Positions 18,553-27,652 of a stretch of 64,000 bases of DNA are shown here, piece by piece. The position numbers and the translations under genes are program-made. The DNA is from Microbacterium proteolyticum. GTDB taxonomy: Bacteria; Actinomycetota; Actinomycetes; Actinomycetales; Microbacteriaceae. The stretch's first letter is position 1. Each line of letters starts with the position of its first letter. The stretch lies in the NCBI RefSeq assembly GCF_014192415.1, contig NZ_JACHXY010000002.1, positions 62,001 through 126,000 on the forward strand, in the 5' to 3' direction. The notes beneath the pieces were generated by a model, which was not told the DNA's origin, did no database searches, and saw only the letters and a list, made by a program, of their open reading frames with translations.

Positions 18553-19016
18553 TCGAGCAGCGCGGCCTTTTCCTCGAGGAGTTCGTCGTCGGTGAGAAGT
18601 ACGCGCACCGGCCCGGGCGCACCGTCACCGACGCCGACAACGTGCTGTTCACCACCCTGACGATGAACACGCAGGCCCTGCATCTGGATGCCGCGTTCTC
18701 GGCGACCCAGCCCTTCGGTCGACCGCTCGTGAACTCGATGTGGACGCTGTCCACGCTCATCGGGCTCTCGGTCGCGCAGCTGACGCAGGGAACGCTCGTC
18801 GCCCAGCTGGGCCTGACCGATGTGAGCTTCCCGGCGCCGCTGTTCGTCGGCGACACCCTCACCGCGGAGACCGAAGTGGTGTCGGTGCGGCCCTCGGCAT
18901 CCCGTCCGGGTCAGGGGGTCGTCGTGCTCGCGCACACGGGCTGCTCGCAGAACGACGAGATGGTCGTCACCGCCACGCGCACCGTATTGGTGTGGGCGAG
19001 AGAGGGGGCGCAGTGA
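18549..19016 (+). CDS. MaoC-like hotdog dehydratase (enoyl-CoA hydratase)
   Basis: 155 residues of one hotdog fold; the segment DADNVLFTTLTMNTQALHLD followed by PFGRPLVNS matches the R-specific hydratase MaoC family, with the D-x4-H-type catalytic pair replaced by a D/N...H arrangement seen in the Rv2499c group. Expected to hydrate 3-methylglutaconyl-CoA, giving the (R)-hydroxyacyl-CoA used by the next gene. ATG overlaps the dehydrogenase stop by 4 nt. Confidence 0.87.
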   Translation: MIEQRGLFLEEFVVGEKYAHRPGRTVTDADNVLFTTLTMNTQALHLDAAFSATQPFGRPLVNSMWTLSTLIGLSVAQLTQGTLVAQLGLTDVSFPAPLFVGDTLTAETEVVSVRPSASRPGQGVVVLAHTGCSQNDEMVVTATRTVLVWAREGAQ

Positions 19017-19870
19017 GCGAGCCCTCCGACGCTCGAGCCCCGTTCGGCCTCGGCCCGGCCCTGCTGTTCGTCCCCGGTGACCGCCCGGAGCGGGTGCCGA
19101 AGGCGCTGGAGCGAGCGGATGCCGCCATCGTCGATCTCGAAGACGCGGTCGCCCCGCACGCCAAGACGGTCGCCCGCGAGGCGATGGTCGCAGCCGATCC
19201 CGATCCCGATCACGTCATCGTGCGGGTCAACGGGCCCGAGACGCCCGACTTCGCGCGCGATGTCGCCGCGCTCGGACGAACCCGTGTGCGCACGGTCATG
19301 GTCGCCAAGGCCGAGGACCCGGCATCCCTCGCGCTCCTCGCCGACTACGACGTGATCGCCCTGTGCGAGACCGCGCGCGGGGTCGTCGCCGCCGAACAGC
19401 TCGCGGCGCTGCCGCAGGTCGTGGCGCTCATGTGGGGCGCCGAAGACCTCGTCGCCAGTCTCGGCGGCACATCGAGTCGGTTCCCGGACGGACGATACCG
19501 CGACGTCGCGCGCCTCGCCCGGGCCCGCGTGCTGCTGGCGGCCGGAGCGTTCGGCAAACGCGCGATCGACGCGGTGCACGTCGACATCGCCGATCTCGAG
19601 GGACTCGCGTCGGAGGCTCGGGATGCCGCGGCCTCGGGGTTCGTGGCCACCGCGTGCATCCATCCGGGGCAGGTCGCGACGATCCGCGACGCGTACGTGC
19701 CACCGCCCGCGGAGGTCGCGTGGGCGCGGGGCGTGCTCGAGGCCGCGGGGGGCGAGTATGCCGCCTTCCGTTACGAGGGGCGGATGATCGACGAGCCCGT
19801 GCTGCGTCACGCCCGGTCGCTGCTGCAGCGCGCGGGGGACCAGCAGGCAGGCGAGAGTCGGGGGGACTGA
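19013..19870 (+). CDS. citE: CitE-like beta-hydroxyacyl-CoA lyase
   Basis: 285-residue HpcH/HpaI aldolase-fold protein. Mg and CoA binding residues are visible: DLED (41-44), R71 in VRVN, E119 in LCETARG, and E144-D145 in WGAED. No citF or citD is nearby, so it is not part of a citrate lyase complex. The M. tuberculosis counterpart in the same operon position, Rv2498c, is reported as a stereospecific (3R)-HMG-CoA lyase of leucine and itaconate catabolism; the same reaction is inferred here. GTG overlaps the maoC stop. Confidence 0.9.
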   Translation: MSEPSDARAPFGLGPALLFVPGDRPERVPKALERADAAIVDLEDAVAPHAKTVAREAMVAADPDPDHVIVRVNGPETPDFARDVAALGRTRVRTVMVAKAEDPASLALLADYDVIALCETARGVVAAEQLAALPQVVALMWGAEDLVASLGGTSSRFPDGRYRDVARLARARVLLAAGAFGKRAIDAVHVDIADLEGLASEARDAAASGFVATACIHPGQVATIRDAYVPPPAEVAWARGVLEAAGGEYAAFRYEGRMIDEPVLRHARSLLQRAGDQQAGESRGD

Positions 19871-19939
19871 GCTCGCCGAAGCCACCGGGTTCTGCGCTCG
19901 TGCAGGGCTCTGCGGGTCGCGGCCTCCTCGGCGGGCTCA

Positions 19940-19963
19940 GGTTCCGGCACAGCCACCGGAACC
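19940..19963. terminator. Hairpin between convergent citE and phosphatase genes
   Basis: 8-bp perfect arms GGTTCCGG (19940-19947) and CCGGAACC (19956-19963) around an 8-nt loop, 70 bp past the citE stop and 12 bp before the phosphatase stop. Confidence 0.7.
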
Positions 19964-19974
19964 CGGCGGCGGCG

Positions 19975-20562
19975 TCAGCTCGCGACGCCGGCGTACGCCC
20001 GCATCTCCCAGACGTCGCCGTCGAGACGGAACGTCGTCGCCGAGCAGTTCGGGAGCCGCTCGCCCTCGCGGGGGAACGCCCCATCGGTGGCGAACATGAT
20101 GACCTCGCGGATCAGCGCTCCGTGCGCGACCGCGATGACGTCCACACCCTCGGGCGTGTCGGCGACGACCTCGGCGAGCGCGACGAGCGCCCGCTCCCGC
20201 ACCGCGGGCCACGTCTCGGCGTTCGGCACGTCGGCGGCATGCCACGGACCGTACGTCTCGTAGAAGGTTGCGACGTCGAGTCCCTCGGCATCGCCGTACG
20301 AGCGCTCCTGCAGTCCCGGCATCCGTCGGCTCACCGTCGTGCCCAGGGCCGCTGCGATCACATCGGCGGTCTCGGCCGCGCGAGACAGGTCGCTCGAGAC
20401 GATGACCACCTCGCGCCCCGCGTACTCGGTGGCGAGGCGCTCGGCGAGTTCGCGCGCCTGGCCGCGGCCCGTGTCGTTCAGAGGGATGTCGGTCGAGCCC
20501 TGGATGCGGCCCCCGGAGTTCCACTCGGTCTCACCGTGTCGCACAAGGGTCAGGATCGTCAC
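19975..20562 (-). CDS. Histidine phosphatase (phosphoglycerate mutase-like)
   Basis: 195 residues. The catalytic RHGE is at 8-11 (phospho-accepting H9), with R61 in SSDLSRA, E86 in LQERSYG and H147 in VAHGA, so the active site is complete. Length and LQERSYG fit the GpmB/CobC-like phosphatases rather than glycolytic mutases. Cytoplasmic; substrate unknown. Transcribed against the leucine operon and in the same direction as the sirtuin 100 bp away. Confidence 0.9.
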   Translation of the reverse strand: MTILTLVRHGETEWNSGGRIQGSTDIPLNDTGRGQARELAERLATEYAGREVVIVSSDLSRAAETADVIAAALGTTVSRRMPGLQERSYGDAEGLDVATFYETYGPWHAADVPNAETWPAVRERALVALAEVVADTPEGVDVIAVAHGALIREVIMFATDGAFPREGERLPNCSATTFRLDGDVWEMRAYAGVAS

Positions 20563-20600
20563 CGTTCGAGCCTAACCGAGCGCGGTGTCCGACAGGCTTG

Positions 20601-20724
20601 AGAGCAGGCCGGGTAGTCGTTCTGGGAGTGCGCGGGGCGCGTCGGTCGTTCCGCCGTCGGGTGTCAGAGCAGGCCGGGCAGTCGTTCTGCGAGTGCGCGG
20701 AGCGCGTCGGTCGTTCCGCCGTCG
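20601..20724. repeat. Tandem duplication of the sirtuin gene 3' end
   Basis: Two 59-bp copies, 20601-20659 and 20666-20724, differ at only three positions. The right copy encodes the last residues of the sirtuin (TDALRALAERLPGLL) and its stop; the left copy lies just outside the gene. The high identity suggests a recent event. Confidence 0.85.
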
Positions 20725-21512
20725 ATCTTCACGGTTGCCCGCTGATCGGCGCGGGTCTCACCCCTGTTGACGATCACGACCGGCAGGCGCTTGCGTCGTG
20801 CGCGCTCCACGAGTCGGATGCCGGAGTTCACCACGAGCGACGACCCCGCCACCACGAGCGCGTCGCTGGTGTGGACGAGCTGCTCGGCCTCGCGGAACTT
20901 CTCGACCGGAATGTACTCGCCGAAGAACACCACGTCGGGCTTGAGCGTGCCGCCGCACACCGAGCACTCCGGCACGACGAAGCCGTCGGCCGACGCGGGC
21001 GCGACATCGCCGTCCGGACCCAACTCGACGTTCTCGGGAAGGCTGATCCACGGGTTGTCGGCCTCGACGCGCTCCGCGAGGTCACGGCGATCGAACACCT
21101 GCCCGCACTGCAGACACCCCACCCGGCGCATGGTCCCGTGCAGCTCCACGACCCGCCCGCTCCCGGCCCGCACGTGCAGGCCGTCGACGTTCTGCGTGAC
21201 GACACCGTTGGCCACGCCCGCGGTCTCGAGATCGGCGAGGGCGCGGTGCCCGTCGTTCGGCTCGGCCGCGGCGAACACCTTCCACCCGAGGTGGCTGCCC
21301 ACCCAGTATCGTCGGCGGGCCTCGGCGCTGGCGAGGAACTGCTGCGCGGTCATGGGCGTACGCGTCGGCGCCCCCTTGCCGCGATAGTCGGGGATGCCCG
21401 AATCCGTCGACACACCCGCGCCGGTCAGCACCGCGATCCGGCGGCCGGCGAGCACCTCGACAGCCCGATCGATGGATGCCGAGAACCCGGCATCCTTCGT
21501 CGTGTCGGTCAT
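20664..21512 (-). CDS. Sirtuin (NAD-dependent protein deacylase)
   Basis: 282 residues with the sirtuin landmarks: GAGVSTDSGIPDYRG (31-45), TQNVDGLH (106-113), catalytic H125, and four zinc cysteines C133, C136, C183 and C186. Removes acyl groups from lysines using NAD; in actinobacteria likely targets include acetyl-CoA synthetase. The Zn-module sequence is of the SIR2 class that lacks the Ala-Arg-Tyr-Arg pattern of CobB desuccinylases as far as I can see. GGAGG lies 5 nt before the ATG. Its 3' end has been duplicated downstream. Confidence 0.93.
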   Translation of the reverse strand: MTDTTKDAGFSASIDRAVEVLAGRRIAVLTGAGVSTDSGIPDYRGKGAPTRTPMTAQQFLASAEARRRYWVGSHLGWKVFAAAEPNDGHRALADLETAGVANGVVTQNVDGLHVRAGSGRVVELHGTMRRVGCLQCGQVFDRRDLAERVEADNPWISLPENVELGPDGDVAPASADGFVVPECSVCGGTLKPDVVFFGEYIPVEKFREAEQLVHTSDALVVAGSSLVVNSGIRLVERARRKRLPVVIVNRGETRADQRATVKIDGGTTDALRALAERLPGLL

Positions 21513-21651
21513 GCACACCTCCGTCGCACCGAGTCTACGGCGGGGCGCCGACTCCGGATCGCGCGGGCGTCGGCGCAGGCGGCCGGCGCGGACGTGCGCC
21601 GCTGCCGCGGATACGGCTCCCTCTGCTCCGTGCGCTGGGGATACTGGGGTC

Positions 21652-22854
21652 ATGACCCCCGTTCCCCCTCCGGCCATGCTCGACATCACCTGCCTCCGCC
21701 GAGTGCGGCCGTGGGGCGGTGATCCCGTCGACATCGCGATGGACGCGGGCACGATCACGGCCATCGCCCCGGCCGGCACCGCTCCGATCGGCGTGCGGGA
21801 GTTCGACGGGCGGGGACTGCTCGCTCTCCCCGGCATCGTCAACGCGCACGCGCACGTCGACAAGTCCTGGTGGGGCCTGCGCTGGCAGTCGTACGGGGGA
21901 GAGGGCTCCACCGAGGGCCGCATCCGGCACGAGCGCGCCGAGCGCGAGGCTCTCGGCATCCCCTCTTTCGAGCGCTCGGCGCACGTGCTGCGCGAGTTCG
22001 TGCGCCACGGGACGACCGCCATCCGCACGCACGTCGACGTCGACGACGGCATCGGCCTGCGCGGCATCGAGGCCGTGGAGCAGGCGGCCGCGGCTTACGA
22101 GGGCGCTCTCGACGTGAGGATCGTCGCCTTCCCGCAAGACGGGATCCTCCGCCGCCCCGGAGTCCTCGACCTGCTCCGGGATGCGGCGGGCCGCCCCAGC
22201 GTCGACCGGATCGGCGGACTCGACCCCGCCACCATCGACCGCGACCCGGTCGGACAGATCGACGCGATCACCGCGCTCGCCGCCGACACCGGCGTCGGTA
22301 TCGACATCCACCTGCACGACCCGGCCGAGCTGGGCGCCTTCCAGATCGAGCTGCTCGTCGACCGCGCCGCACGCCTCGGACTGCAGGGTCGCATCAACAT
22401 CGCCCACGGCTTCGCGGTCGCGCAGCTCGAGCCCGCTCGCCGCCGCGACCTGCTCCAGGCGATGTCCGACGTCGGTGTCACGATGACCACGGTCGCCCCG
22501 CTCCGCCTGCCGCAACTGCCTCTCGCCGAGCTCGACGAGGCCGGCGTGCGCTTCGCGTTCGGAACCGACGGCATCCGTGATCTCTGGAGTCCGTACGGCA
22601 CCGGCGACACTCTCGGCATCGCCTGGCAGTACGCCCGGGCCGCGGGCATCGTGCGCGACGACGATCTGCTGCGCGTCGTGCAGCTCGCCACGAGCGCCGC
22701 GGCCTGGTCGGTCGGCCGCGACACGCACGATCTCGTCGAGGGCGCCCGCGCCGACATCGTGCTCGTGGATGCCGAGAACCCCCAGGACGCCCTGGTGCGC
22801 ACGCCCGAGCGGGCCCTGGTCGTCGCCGGCGGCCGGGTGCTGCACGTCGCCTGA
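21652..22854 (+). CDS. Amidohydrolase, cytosine-deaminase-like
   Basis: 400 residues. Metal ligands of the amidohydrolase barrel can be followed: HAHVDKS (H66, H68), THVDVDD, HLHDP, NIAHGF and FGTDGIRD. The HVDKS and TDG...WSP segments are those of CodA-like cytosine/isoguanine deaminases, so deamination of a cyclic amidine is the likely reaction; substrate not certain. No transporter is adjacent. An internal ATG at 21676 is an alternative start. Confidence 0.85.
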   Translation: MTPVPPPAMLDITCLRRVRPWGGDPVDIAMDAGTITAIAPAGTAPIGVREFDGRGLLALPGIVNAHAHVDKSWWGLRWQSYGGEGSTEGRIRHERAEREALGIPSFERSAHVLREFVRHGTTAIRTHVDVDDGIGLRGIEAVEQAAAAYEGALDVRIVAFPQDGILRRPGVLDLLRDAAGRPSVDRIGGLDPATIDRDPVGQIDAITALAADTGVGIDIHLHDPAELGAFQIELLVDRAARLGLQGRINIAHGFAVAQLEPARRRDLLQAMSDVGVTMTTVAPLRLPQLPLAELDEAGVRFAFGTDGIRDLWSPYGTGDTLGIAWQYARAAGIVRDDDLLRVVQLATSAAAWSVGRDTHDLVEGARADIVLVDAENPQDALVRTPERALVVAGGRVLHVA

Positions 22855-22956
22855 CGCCGAGCAGGCCCTGCTCATCGCCGAGCCACGACCCGCGCGCCCC
22901 TCGGCCAGGGCGCCGAACCGGGTCGGGCCTGCGCCGGGTGCTGGCACGATGGAGTG

Positions 22957-23763
22957 ATGCCCGTCATCCCTCTCGACGCCGCCGACGACCCGCGCCTGGC
23001 CGACTACCGCGACCTGACCGACGTGTCGCTGCGTCGCGTGACGGAGCCGGCGGGCGGCCTTTACATCGCCGAGTCGTCGAAGGTGCTCGACCGCGCGCTC
23101 CGTGCCGGTCACCGCCCCCGGTCGGTCCTCGTGCAGGAGAAGTTCCTGGCCGACGCCGTCTCGCTCGTCGGCGAGGACGCCGAGGTGTACGTCGTCCCGG
23201 CCGAGGTCGCCGAGCAGGTCACCGGATACGCCGTGCACCGGGGGCTGCTGGCATCCATGCACCGTCCGGCCCTGGCATCCGTCGCCGACGTCGTGGCGGG
23301 AGCGCGACTCGTCGTCGTGCTGGAAGACATCGTCGACCACACCAACATCGGTGCCGCGTTCCGGTCGGCTGCCGCCCTCGGAGCGGATGCCGTGCTCGTC
23401 ACGCCGCGCTGCGCCGACCCGCTCTACCGCCGGAGCGTTCGCGTCAGTATGGGCACCGTGTTCCAGGTGCCGTGGACGCGACTGCCCGAATGGTCGGAGG
23501 CGAAGCCCCAGCTGGTCGACGCGGGCCTGCACCTCGCCGCCCTGGCCCTCTCCGACGATGCGGTCAGCCTCGACACCTTCTCCGCCGCCGGGCACGAGCG
23601 CGTCGCCCTGCTCCTCGGCGCCGAGGGCGACGGGCTCAGCCGGAACGCCCTCGCCGCCGCCGACTCGATCGTGACGATTCCGATGGCCGGAGGAGTGGAC
23701 TCCCTCAACGTGGCCGCGGCCAGCGCTGTCGCGCTGTGGGAGCTGGGGCGCGGGCGGCGCTGA
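22957..23763 (+). CDS. SpoU/TrmH-family RNA 2'-O-methyltransferase
   Basis: 268 residues: an N-terminal substrate-binding domain (to about 105) and the SPOUT knot with motif 1 ([22 protein letters not shown] region), motif 2 ([11 protein letters not shown]) and motif 3 ([16 protein letters not shown]). The Asn and Arg of motif 1, and the Ser-Leu-Asn of motif 3, are present, so it should be an active 2'-O-methyltransferase of 23S rRNA or tRNA. A GTG directly before the chosen ATG could also serve as start. Confidence 0.92.
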   Translation: MPVIPLDAADDPRLADYRDLTDVSLRRVTEPAGGLYIAESSKVLDRALRAGHRPRSVLVQEKFLADAVSLVGEDAEVYVVPAEVAEQVTGYAVHRGLLASMHRPALASVADVVAGARLVVVLEDIVDHTNIGAAFRSAAALGADAVLVTPRCADPLYRRSVRVSMGTVFQVPWTRLPEWSEAKPQLVDAGLHLAALALSDDAVSLDTFSAAGHERVALLLGAEGDGLSRNALAAADSIVTIPMAGGVDSLNVAAASAVALWELGRGRR

Positions 23764-23802
23764 TCGTCCGAAGGACGGATGCCGCGGCGGGCGCCGTGTC
23801 CG

Positions 23803-23822
23803 CTTGCGGACGTGTCCGCAAG
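23803..23822. terminator. Hairpin cluster after the trmH-like gene
   Basis: CTTGCGGAC (23803-23811) pairs with GTCCGCAAG (23814-23822); GTCCGC is repeated at 23798-23803 and 23831-23836, so alternative stems are possible. It is either a terminator or, given its position upstream of the secreted-protein gene, a regulator site. Confidence 0.5.
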
Positions 23823-23915
23823 CGGCTCTTGTCCGCGATATGCGGCGTCGAAGACTCTGAAGCGTCGCCCCCGTCGATCTCGACCGTGCGGGCACGCCCG
23901 AGTCGAAGGATCCAC

Positions 23916-26231
23916 ATGCCCCGCTCCACCACCCCCGTCCGTCGCATCCTCAGCGGAGGGACCGTGGTGGCACTCGCCGTGACGGCGCTCGTCGCGTCCC
24001 CCGCAACCGCCGCCGAGACGACGGTGACGACGCTCGCCGGCCTCGACAGCGCTCTGGGAGACTGCGGCACGGCGCCGAACACGATCACGCTGGGTGCCGA
24101 CATCCGCGCCGGGCGCCTGACCGTGCCGTGCGACACCACGCTCGACCTGGGCACCTACGACCTCACGGTGTCCGGCATCACCATCGGCACCGGCCGGAAC
24201 TTCACTGTCGCCGGCCCCACGGACGGCAGCGGCGGCACCCTCACGGCAAACGGCTCGAGCATCAACGAATTCGCCGGCATCCGCACGAGCGGGGCCACCC
24301 TCACGGTCACCGGCGGCACCGTCACGTCCTTCGGCAGCGCGGTCACCTCGGCCATCGGCGGCGATGCGGTCGCCGCTACGAACAGCGGCGGCACCCTCGT
24401 CGTCGCGGGCGGGACGGTGAACGCGTCCGTGCCGAGGAATGCGTCCGCGTCGGCCGTGGGCGGGGGTGCGGGCACCAGCGGCGGCGCCGGGGGAAGCGTC
24501 ATCGTGTCGTCGGGGACGCTGAACGCCACCGCGAACGGGCTCCGCTCGGTCGCCGTCGGCGGGGGCGAGTCCAGCGGCGGTGCGGGAGGGGCGGGAGCCG
24601 CGATCACCGTGGGTCGGGGCGCAACGCTCACGGCCACGAATCCCGGCGGGGCGGTCATCGGGGGCGGGTTCTCGACGGGGGGAACCGCCGGCGGCTTCGG
24701 CTCGCTGCGGATCGACGGCCTCCTGCGCCTCCCCGCGGGGAACGTCTCCCTCGGCTCGGGGACCGCCGCCGTCGGATTCTCGGGCCGCATCGAGGGCACC
24801 GTCGCCGACCCCACGCTCGGCGCGACGTTCGCCGCCTCGGGAACGATCGACAACCAGGGGAGCATCACTCTCGACCCGCCGACCGAGATCGTCACCGGCC
24901 TCAACCGACTCGTCCGGTTCTCGACGGGGGCGCCGAGCGTCCGCGTCTTCGCGCCGTCATTCGCGCAGGGCGCGAGAGTGCTTCCCGCACTTCCCGCGGG
25001 CTCGACATGGAACACCAGCGCTGACGGCACGGGTCAGACCATCACCGCGACGTCCTCCATCGCGGGCAGCGGCGCGCTGGACCTGTACGCCGTCCGGGCC
25101 ACCTCGCTCGTCGTGTCGTCCGATCCCGCCGATCTGATCGCGACGGCGGGCCAGCCCTACGTCTTCCCCGTGTCGGTGCAGACCGCCGACGGCCAGAAGA
25201 TCGACCCGCAGCCCGCGATCGACTACACCTCGTCCGAGTGCCCGCTCGGCGAGAACAACGTCTTCACCGTCGCCCGGACGTGCTTCATCGCGGCCAACAC
25301 CACCGAAGGTCCGCCGCTCACCGCCTACCTCACCGTGACCGTCGTCCCGGGGCCTCTGGCCGAACTGGCGATCGCACCCGCCCCGGGCACGCCGACGCCC
25401 ATCGTCGCGGGCGACACCGTCGACTTCGCGGTCAGCGGCACGGACGCCTACGACAACACCACCGAGGCGCCCGCCGTGCTCCTGACGTCGTCGCGCAGCA
25501 CCGACACCGTCGACGGGCGGTCGGTGACCTTCGTGGGCACGGGCATCCGCACGGTCACGGCCGCGCAGGGAGCCGTCTCGTCGCGCGTGAGCGTCGAGGT
25601 GGCGGCCGCGCCGTCGCCGACGCCGAGTGCTTCGCCGACGCCGAGTGCTTCGCCGACGCCGAGTGCTTCGCCGACGGTGTCGCCCACCTCGGCCCCGACG
25701 GCGTCACCGACCGTGTCGCCCACTGCCTCGCCGACTCCGACGGCGTCTCCCTCCCCGAGTGCTTCGCCGACGGCGTCGCCCACCTCGGCTCCGACGGCAT
25801 CACCGACCGTGTCGCCCACTGCCTCACCAACGCCCACAGCCTCACCGACGCCCACAGCCTCACCGACGCCCACAGCCTCACCGACGCCGACGGCGTCTCC
25901 CACGCCGAAGCCGACCGTGTCGCCCACTGCCTCGCCGACTCCGACGGCGTCTCCCACGCAGAGTGCTTCGCCGACGGCGTCGCCCACCTCGGCCCCGACG
26001 GCATCACCGACCGTGCCGCCCACTGCCTCACCAACGCCCACAGCCTCACCGACGCCGACAGCCTCACCGACGCCGACGGCGTCTCCCACGCCGAAGCCGA
26101 CCGCGTCACCGACGCCGAAGCCGACGGCCACGCCGAACCCGGCACCTCCCGTGGTCAAGCCGTGGCTGCGCCGCGCCTTCACGATCGTGATCGGCGTGCT
26201 CAGCGGGTGGCTGGCATCCGGCAACCATTGA
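23916..26231 (+). CDS. Secreted protein with Pro/Thr/Ser-Ala repeat stalk
   Basis: 771 residues. Signal peptide with cleavage near A32 ([10 protein letters not shown]). Residues about 35-390 are Gly/Thr/Ser/Val-rich, with short beta-helix-like repeats ([27 protein letters not shown]). A region with two Cys (SSECP, ARTCF) and an Ig-like [13 protein letters not shown] segment follow. About 567-743 is almost entirely [13 protein letters not shown] repeats, a cell-wall stalk. The C terminus ([24 protein letters not shown]) is hydrophobic but has no LPxTG. GAAGGA precedes the ATG. It may be an adhesin or wall-spanning protein; function unknown. Confidence 0.75.
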   Translation: MPRSTTPVRRILSGGTVVALAVTALVASPATAAETTVTTLAGLDSALGDCGTAPNTITLGADIRAGRLTVPCDTTLDLGTYDLTVSGITIGTGRNFTVAGPTDGSGGTLTANGSSINEFAGIRTSGATLTVTGGTVTSFGSAVTSAIGGDAVAATNSGGTLVVAGGTVNASVPRNASASAVGGGAGTSGGAGGSVIVSSGTLNATANGLRSVAVGGGESSGGAGGAGAAITVGRGATLTATNPGGAVIGGGFSTGGTAGGFGSLRIDGLLRLPAGNVSLGSGTAAVGFSGRIEGTVADPTLGATFAASGTIDNQGSITLDPPTEIVTGLNRLVRFSTGAPSVRVFAPSFAQGARVLPALPAGSTWNTSADGTGQTITATSSIAGSGALDLYAVRATSLVVSSDPADLIATAGQPYVFPVSVQTADGQKIDPQPAIDYTSSECPLGENNVFTVARTCFIAANTTEGPPLTAYLTVTVVPGPLAELAIAPAPGTPTPIVAGDTVDFAVSGTDAYDNTTEAPAVLLTSSRSTDTVDGRSVTFVGTGIRTVTAAQGAVSSRVSVEVAAAPSPTPSASPTPSASPTPSASPTVSPTSAPTASPTVSPTASPTPTASPSPSASPTASPTSAPTASPTVSPTASPTPTASPTPTASPTPTASPTPTASPTPKPTVSPTASPTPTASPTQSASPTASPTSAPTASPTVPPTASPTPTASPTPTASPTPTASPTPKPTASPTPKPTATPNPAPPVVKPWLRRAFTIVIGVLSGWLASGNH
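25614..26145 (+). repeat. Low-complexity SPT-repeat coding DNA
   Basis: About 530 bp of imperfect 12-, 18- and 24-bp units (cgccgacggcgtctcc, cctcaccgacgcccac) encoding Ser-Pro-Thr-Ala repeats. A block near 25682-25812 recurs near 25979-26043. Copy number is likely to vary between strains. Confidence 0.9.
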
Positions 26232-26390
26232 CCACCCGAGGCGCCGTCAGCCCACGGGCCGGATGAGGTGCGGGCGCCGAGGAGAGGATCCGCGTCGCGC
26301 AACGGGGTCTCGGTGTCGGCGGCGTCGACCAGCGCAACCACGGCATCAGGCAGGCTCGCGGCCGACAGTCGTCGTCTGGCGACACGGCCG

Positions 26391-27251
26391 TCACACGGGC
26401 GACTCGGGCGGGGCTGCGGCATCCTTTCCCGGGGCGAGCGTCGTCATGGGCAGCGGCTCGGGGCGCTTCGCCCGCACATGGTCACCCGACGACTGGTGTC
26501 GCAGGCGGCGCAGCACCCATGGCATGAGGTACGAACGCGCCCACACGAGGTCTTTCTCGCGCGCGGCGCGCCATGTGGTGGCGGTGAGGGCTTCCGGCTG
26601 GTGCGGTTGGAGGTCGTTGGGAACGTTCAACGCGCGCAACACCATGCGAGCCACCTCATGGTGGCCGAGCGCGTTGTAGTGCAGTCGGTCATCGTCGAAG
26701 AAGCGCATATCCTGCACCTCTTTCAGGCCCCACTGATCGGCGACGACGCAGTCGTGGGCGTCGGCGATCGCACGGATGTTCTCGTTGTAGATCGCCACCT
26801 TGCCCCGGATGCCGCGGAACACGGGCGTGAACTCCGTGTCGATGGCCGTGAACACCACGATGGTCGCGTGGTCGCGGCGGAGACGCACGATGGCGTCCTC
26901 GAACTGCTGGGAGACCGCGTCGGGATCGGTGCCGGGCCGGATGACGTCGTTCCCCCCGGCCGAGAAGGTGATCAGGTCGGGCTTGAGCGCCAGCGCGGGC
27001 TCGATCTGGTCGGCGACGATCTGCGCGATGAGCTTGCCGCGCACCGCCAGGTTCGCGTAGGCGAAGTCGTCTACCTGCGCGGCGAGCACCTCGGCGACAC
27101 GGTCGGCCCAGCCGCGATGGCCGCCGTCGGGGAGCGGGTCGCCGATGCCTTCGGTGAACGAGTCGCCCAGCGCGACGTAGCGCCGCCACGGGTGCGGACC
27201 GGGGTTGTCGGGCAGGGGTGAGGTGCGGGGCGAGTGCGGATCGAGTGTCAT
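26391..27251 (-). CDS. SGNH/GDSL-family hydrolase
   Basis: 286 residues. All four blocks are present: GDSFTEG (S31), NLAVRG (G72), AGGND (N101) and DDRLH (D188, H191), so it should be an active serine esterase or lipase with the Ser-Asp-His triad in blocks I and V. No signal peptide is visible, so it is probably cytoplasmic. The C-terminal 70 residues are Arg/Pro-rich. Its promoter must lie in the repeat-bearing gap shared with the helicase gene. Confidence 0.92.
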   Translation of the reverse strand: MTLDPHSPRTSPLPDNPGPHPWRRYVALGDSFTEGIGDPLPDGGHRGWADRVAEVLAAQVDDFAYANLAVRGKLIAQIVADQIEPALALKPDLITFSAGGNDVIRPGTDPDAVSQQFEDAIVRLRRDHATIVVFTAIDTEFTPVFRGIRGKVAIYNENIRAIADAHDCVVADQWGLKEVQDMRFFDDDRLHYNALGHHEVARMVLRALNVPNDLQPHQPEALTATTWRAAREKDLVWARSYLMPWVLRRLRHQSSGDHVRAKRPEPLPMTTLAPGKDAAAPPESPV

Positions 27252-27367
27252 TCGAAACCTCCGCTCCCAGGCTAACCCCGTCCCCCGACATCACCCGAGA
27301 CGGGGCACCGACGAGGTCGGCGCCGCTGTCGCGCGGGCGAGCCCGATCGCGGTGCCGCTATCGTCGC

Positions 27368-27561
27368 TGAGAAACGCGATCCGCGTCGAGAAACGCCTCG
27401 TCGCGTTGTTTCTCCCCGCGATTCGCGTTTCTCGCTGTGGGCAACGCCGTCGGCGCGGGGCCAGGTCAGCCGGGCGGCGGTCACCGCGAGCGTCGAGAAA
27501 CGCGATCCGCGTCGAGAAACGCCCCGTCGGGTTGTTTCTGCCCGCGATCCGCGTTTCTCGC
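27368..27561. repeat. Intergenic palindromic repeat, locus A (two copies)
   Basis: Two 68-bp copies, about 27368-27435 and 27494-27561, each with an outer inverted repeat (GAGAAACGCGATCCGCG and its near-complement ending GCGTTTCTCG) and an inner one (GAGAAACG...GTTTCT). They sit in the 401-bp gap between divergent genes. The rest of the gap has no coding sequence. Related elements are at 31234-31303 and 35181-35350. Confidence 0.85.
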
Positions 27562-27652
27562 TGATGAGGCGGCGGAACGACTCACGGGGCAGCGCCGCGC
27601 GCCGCAGAACCGCCTATCGTGGATGTTCGCGCTCGCGTGGGAAGGAGGTTCG

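Noticed and set aside
25448..26422. Long repetitive minus-strand frame (VGEAVG repeats) opposite the SPT stalk
   Set aside because: It mirrors the 6-bp-periodic stalk DNA; every frame of such DNA is open. The plus strand has the signal peptide and ribosome-binding site.
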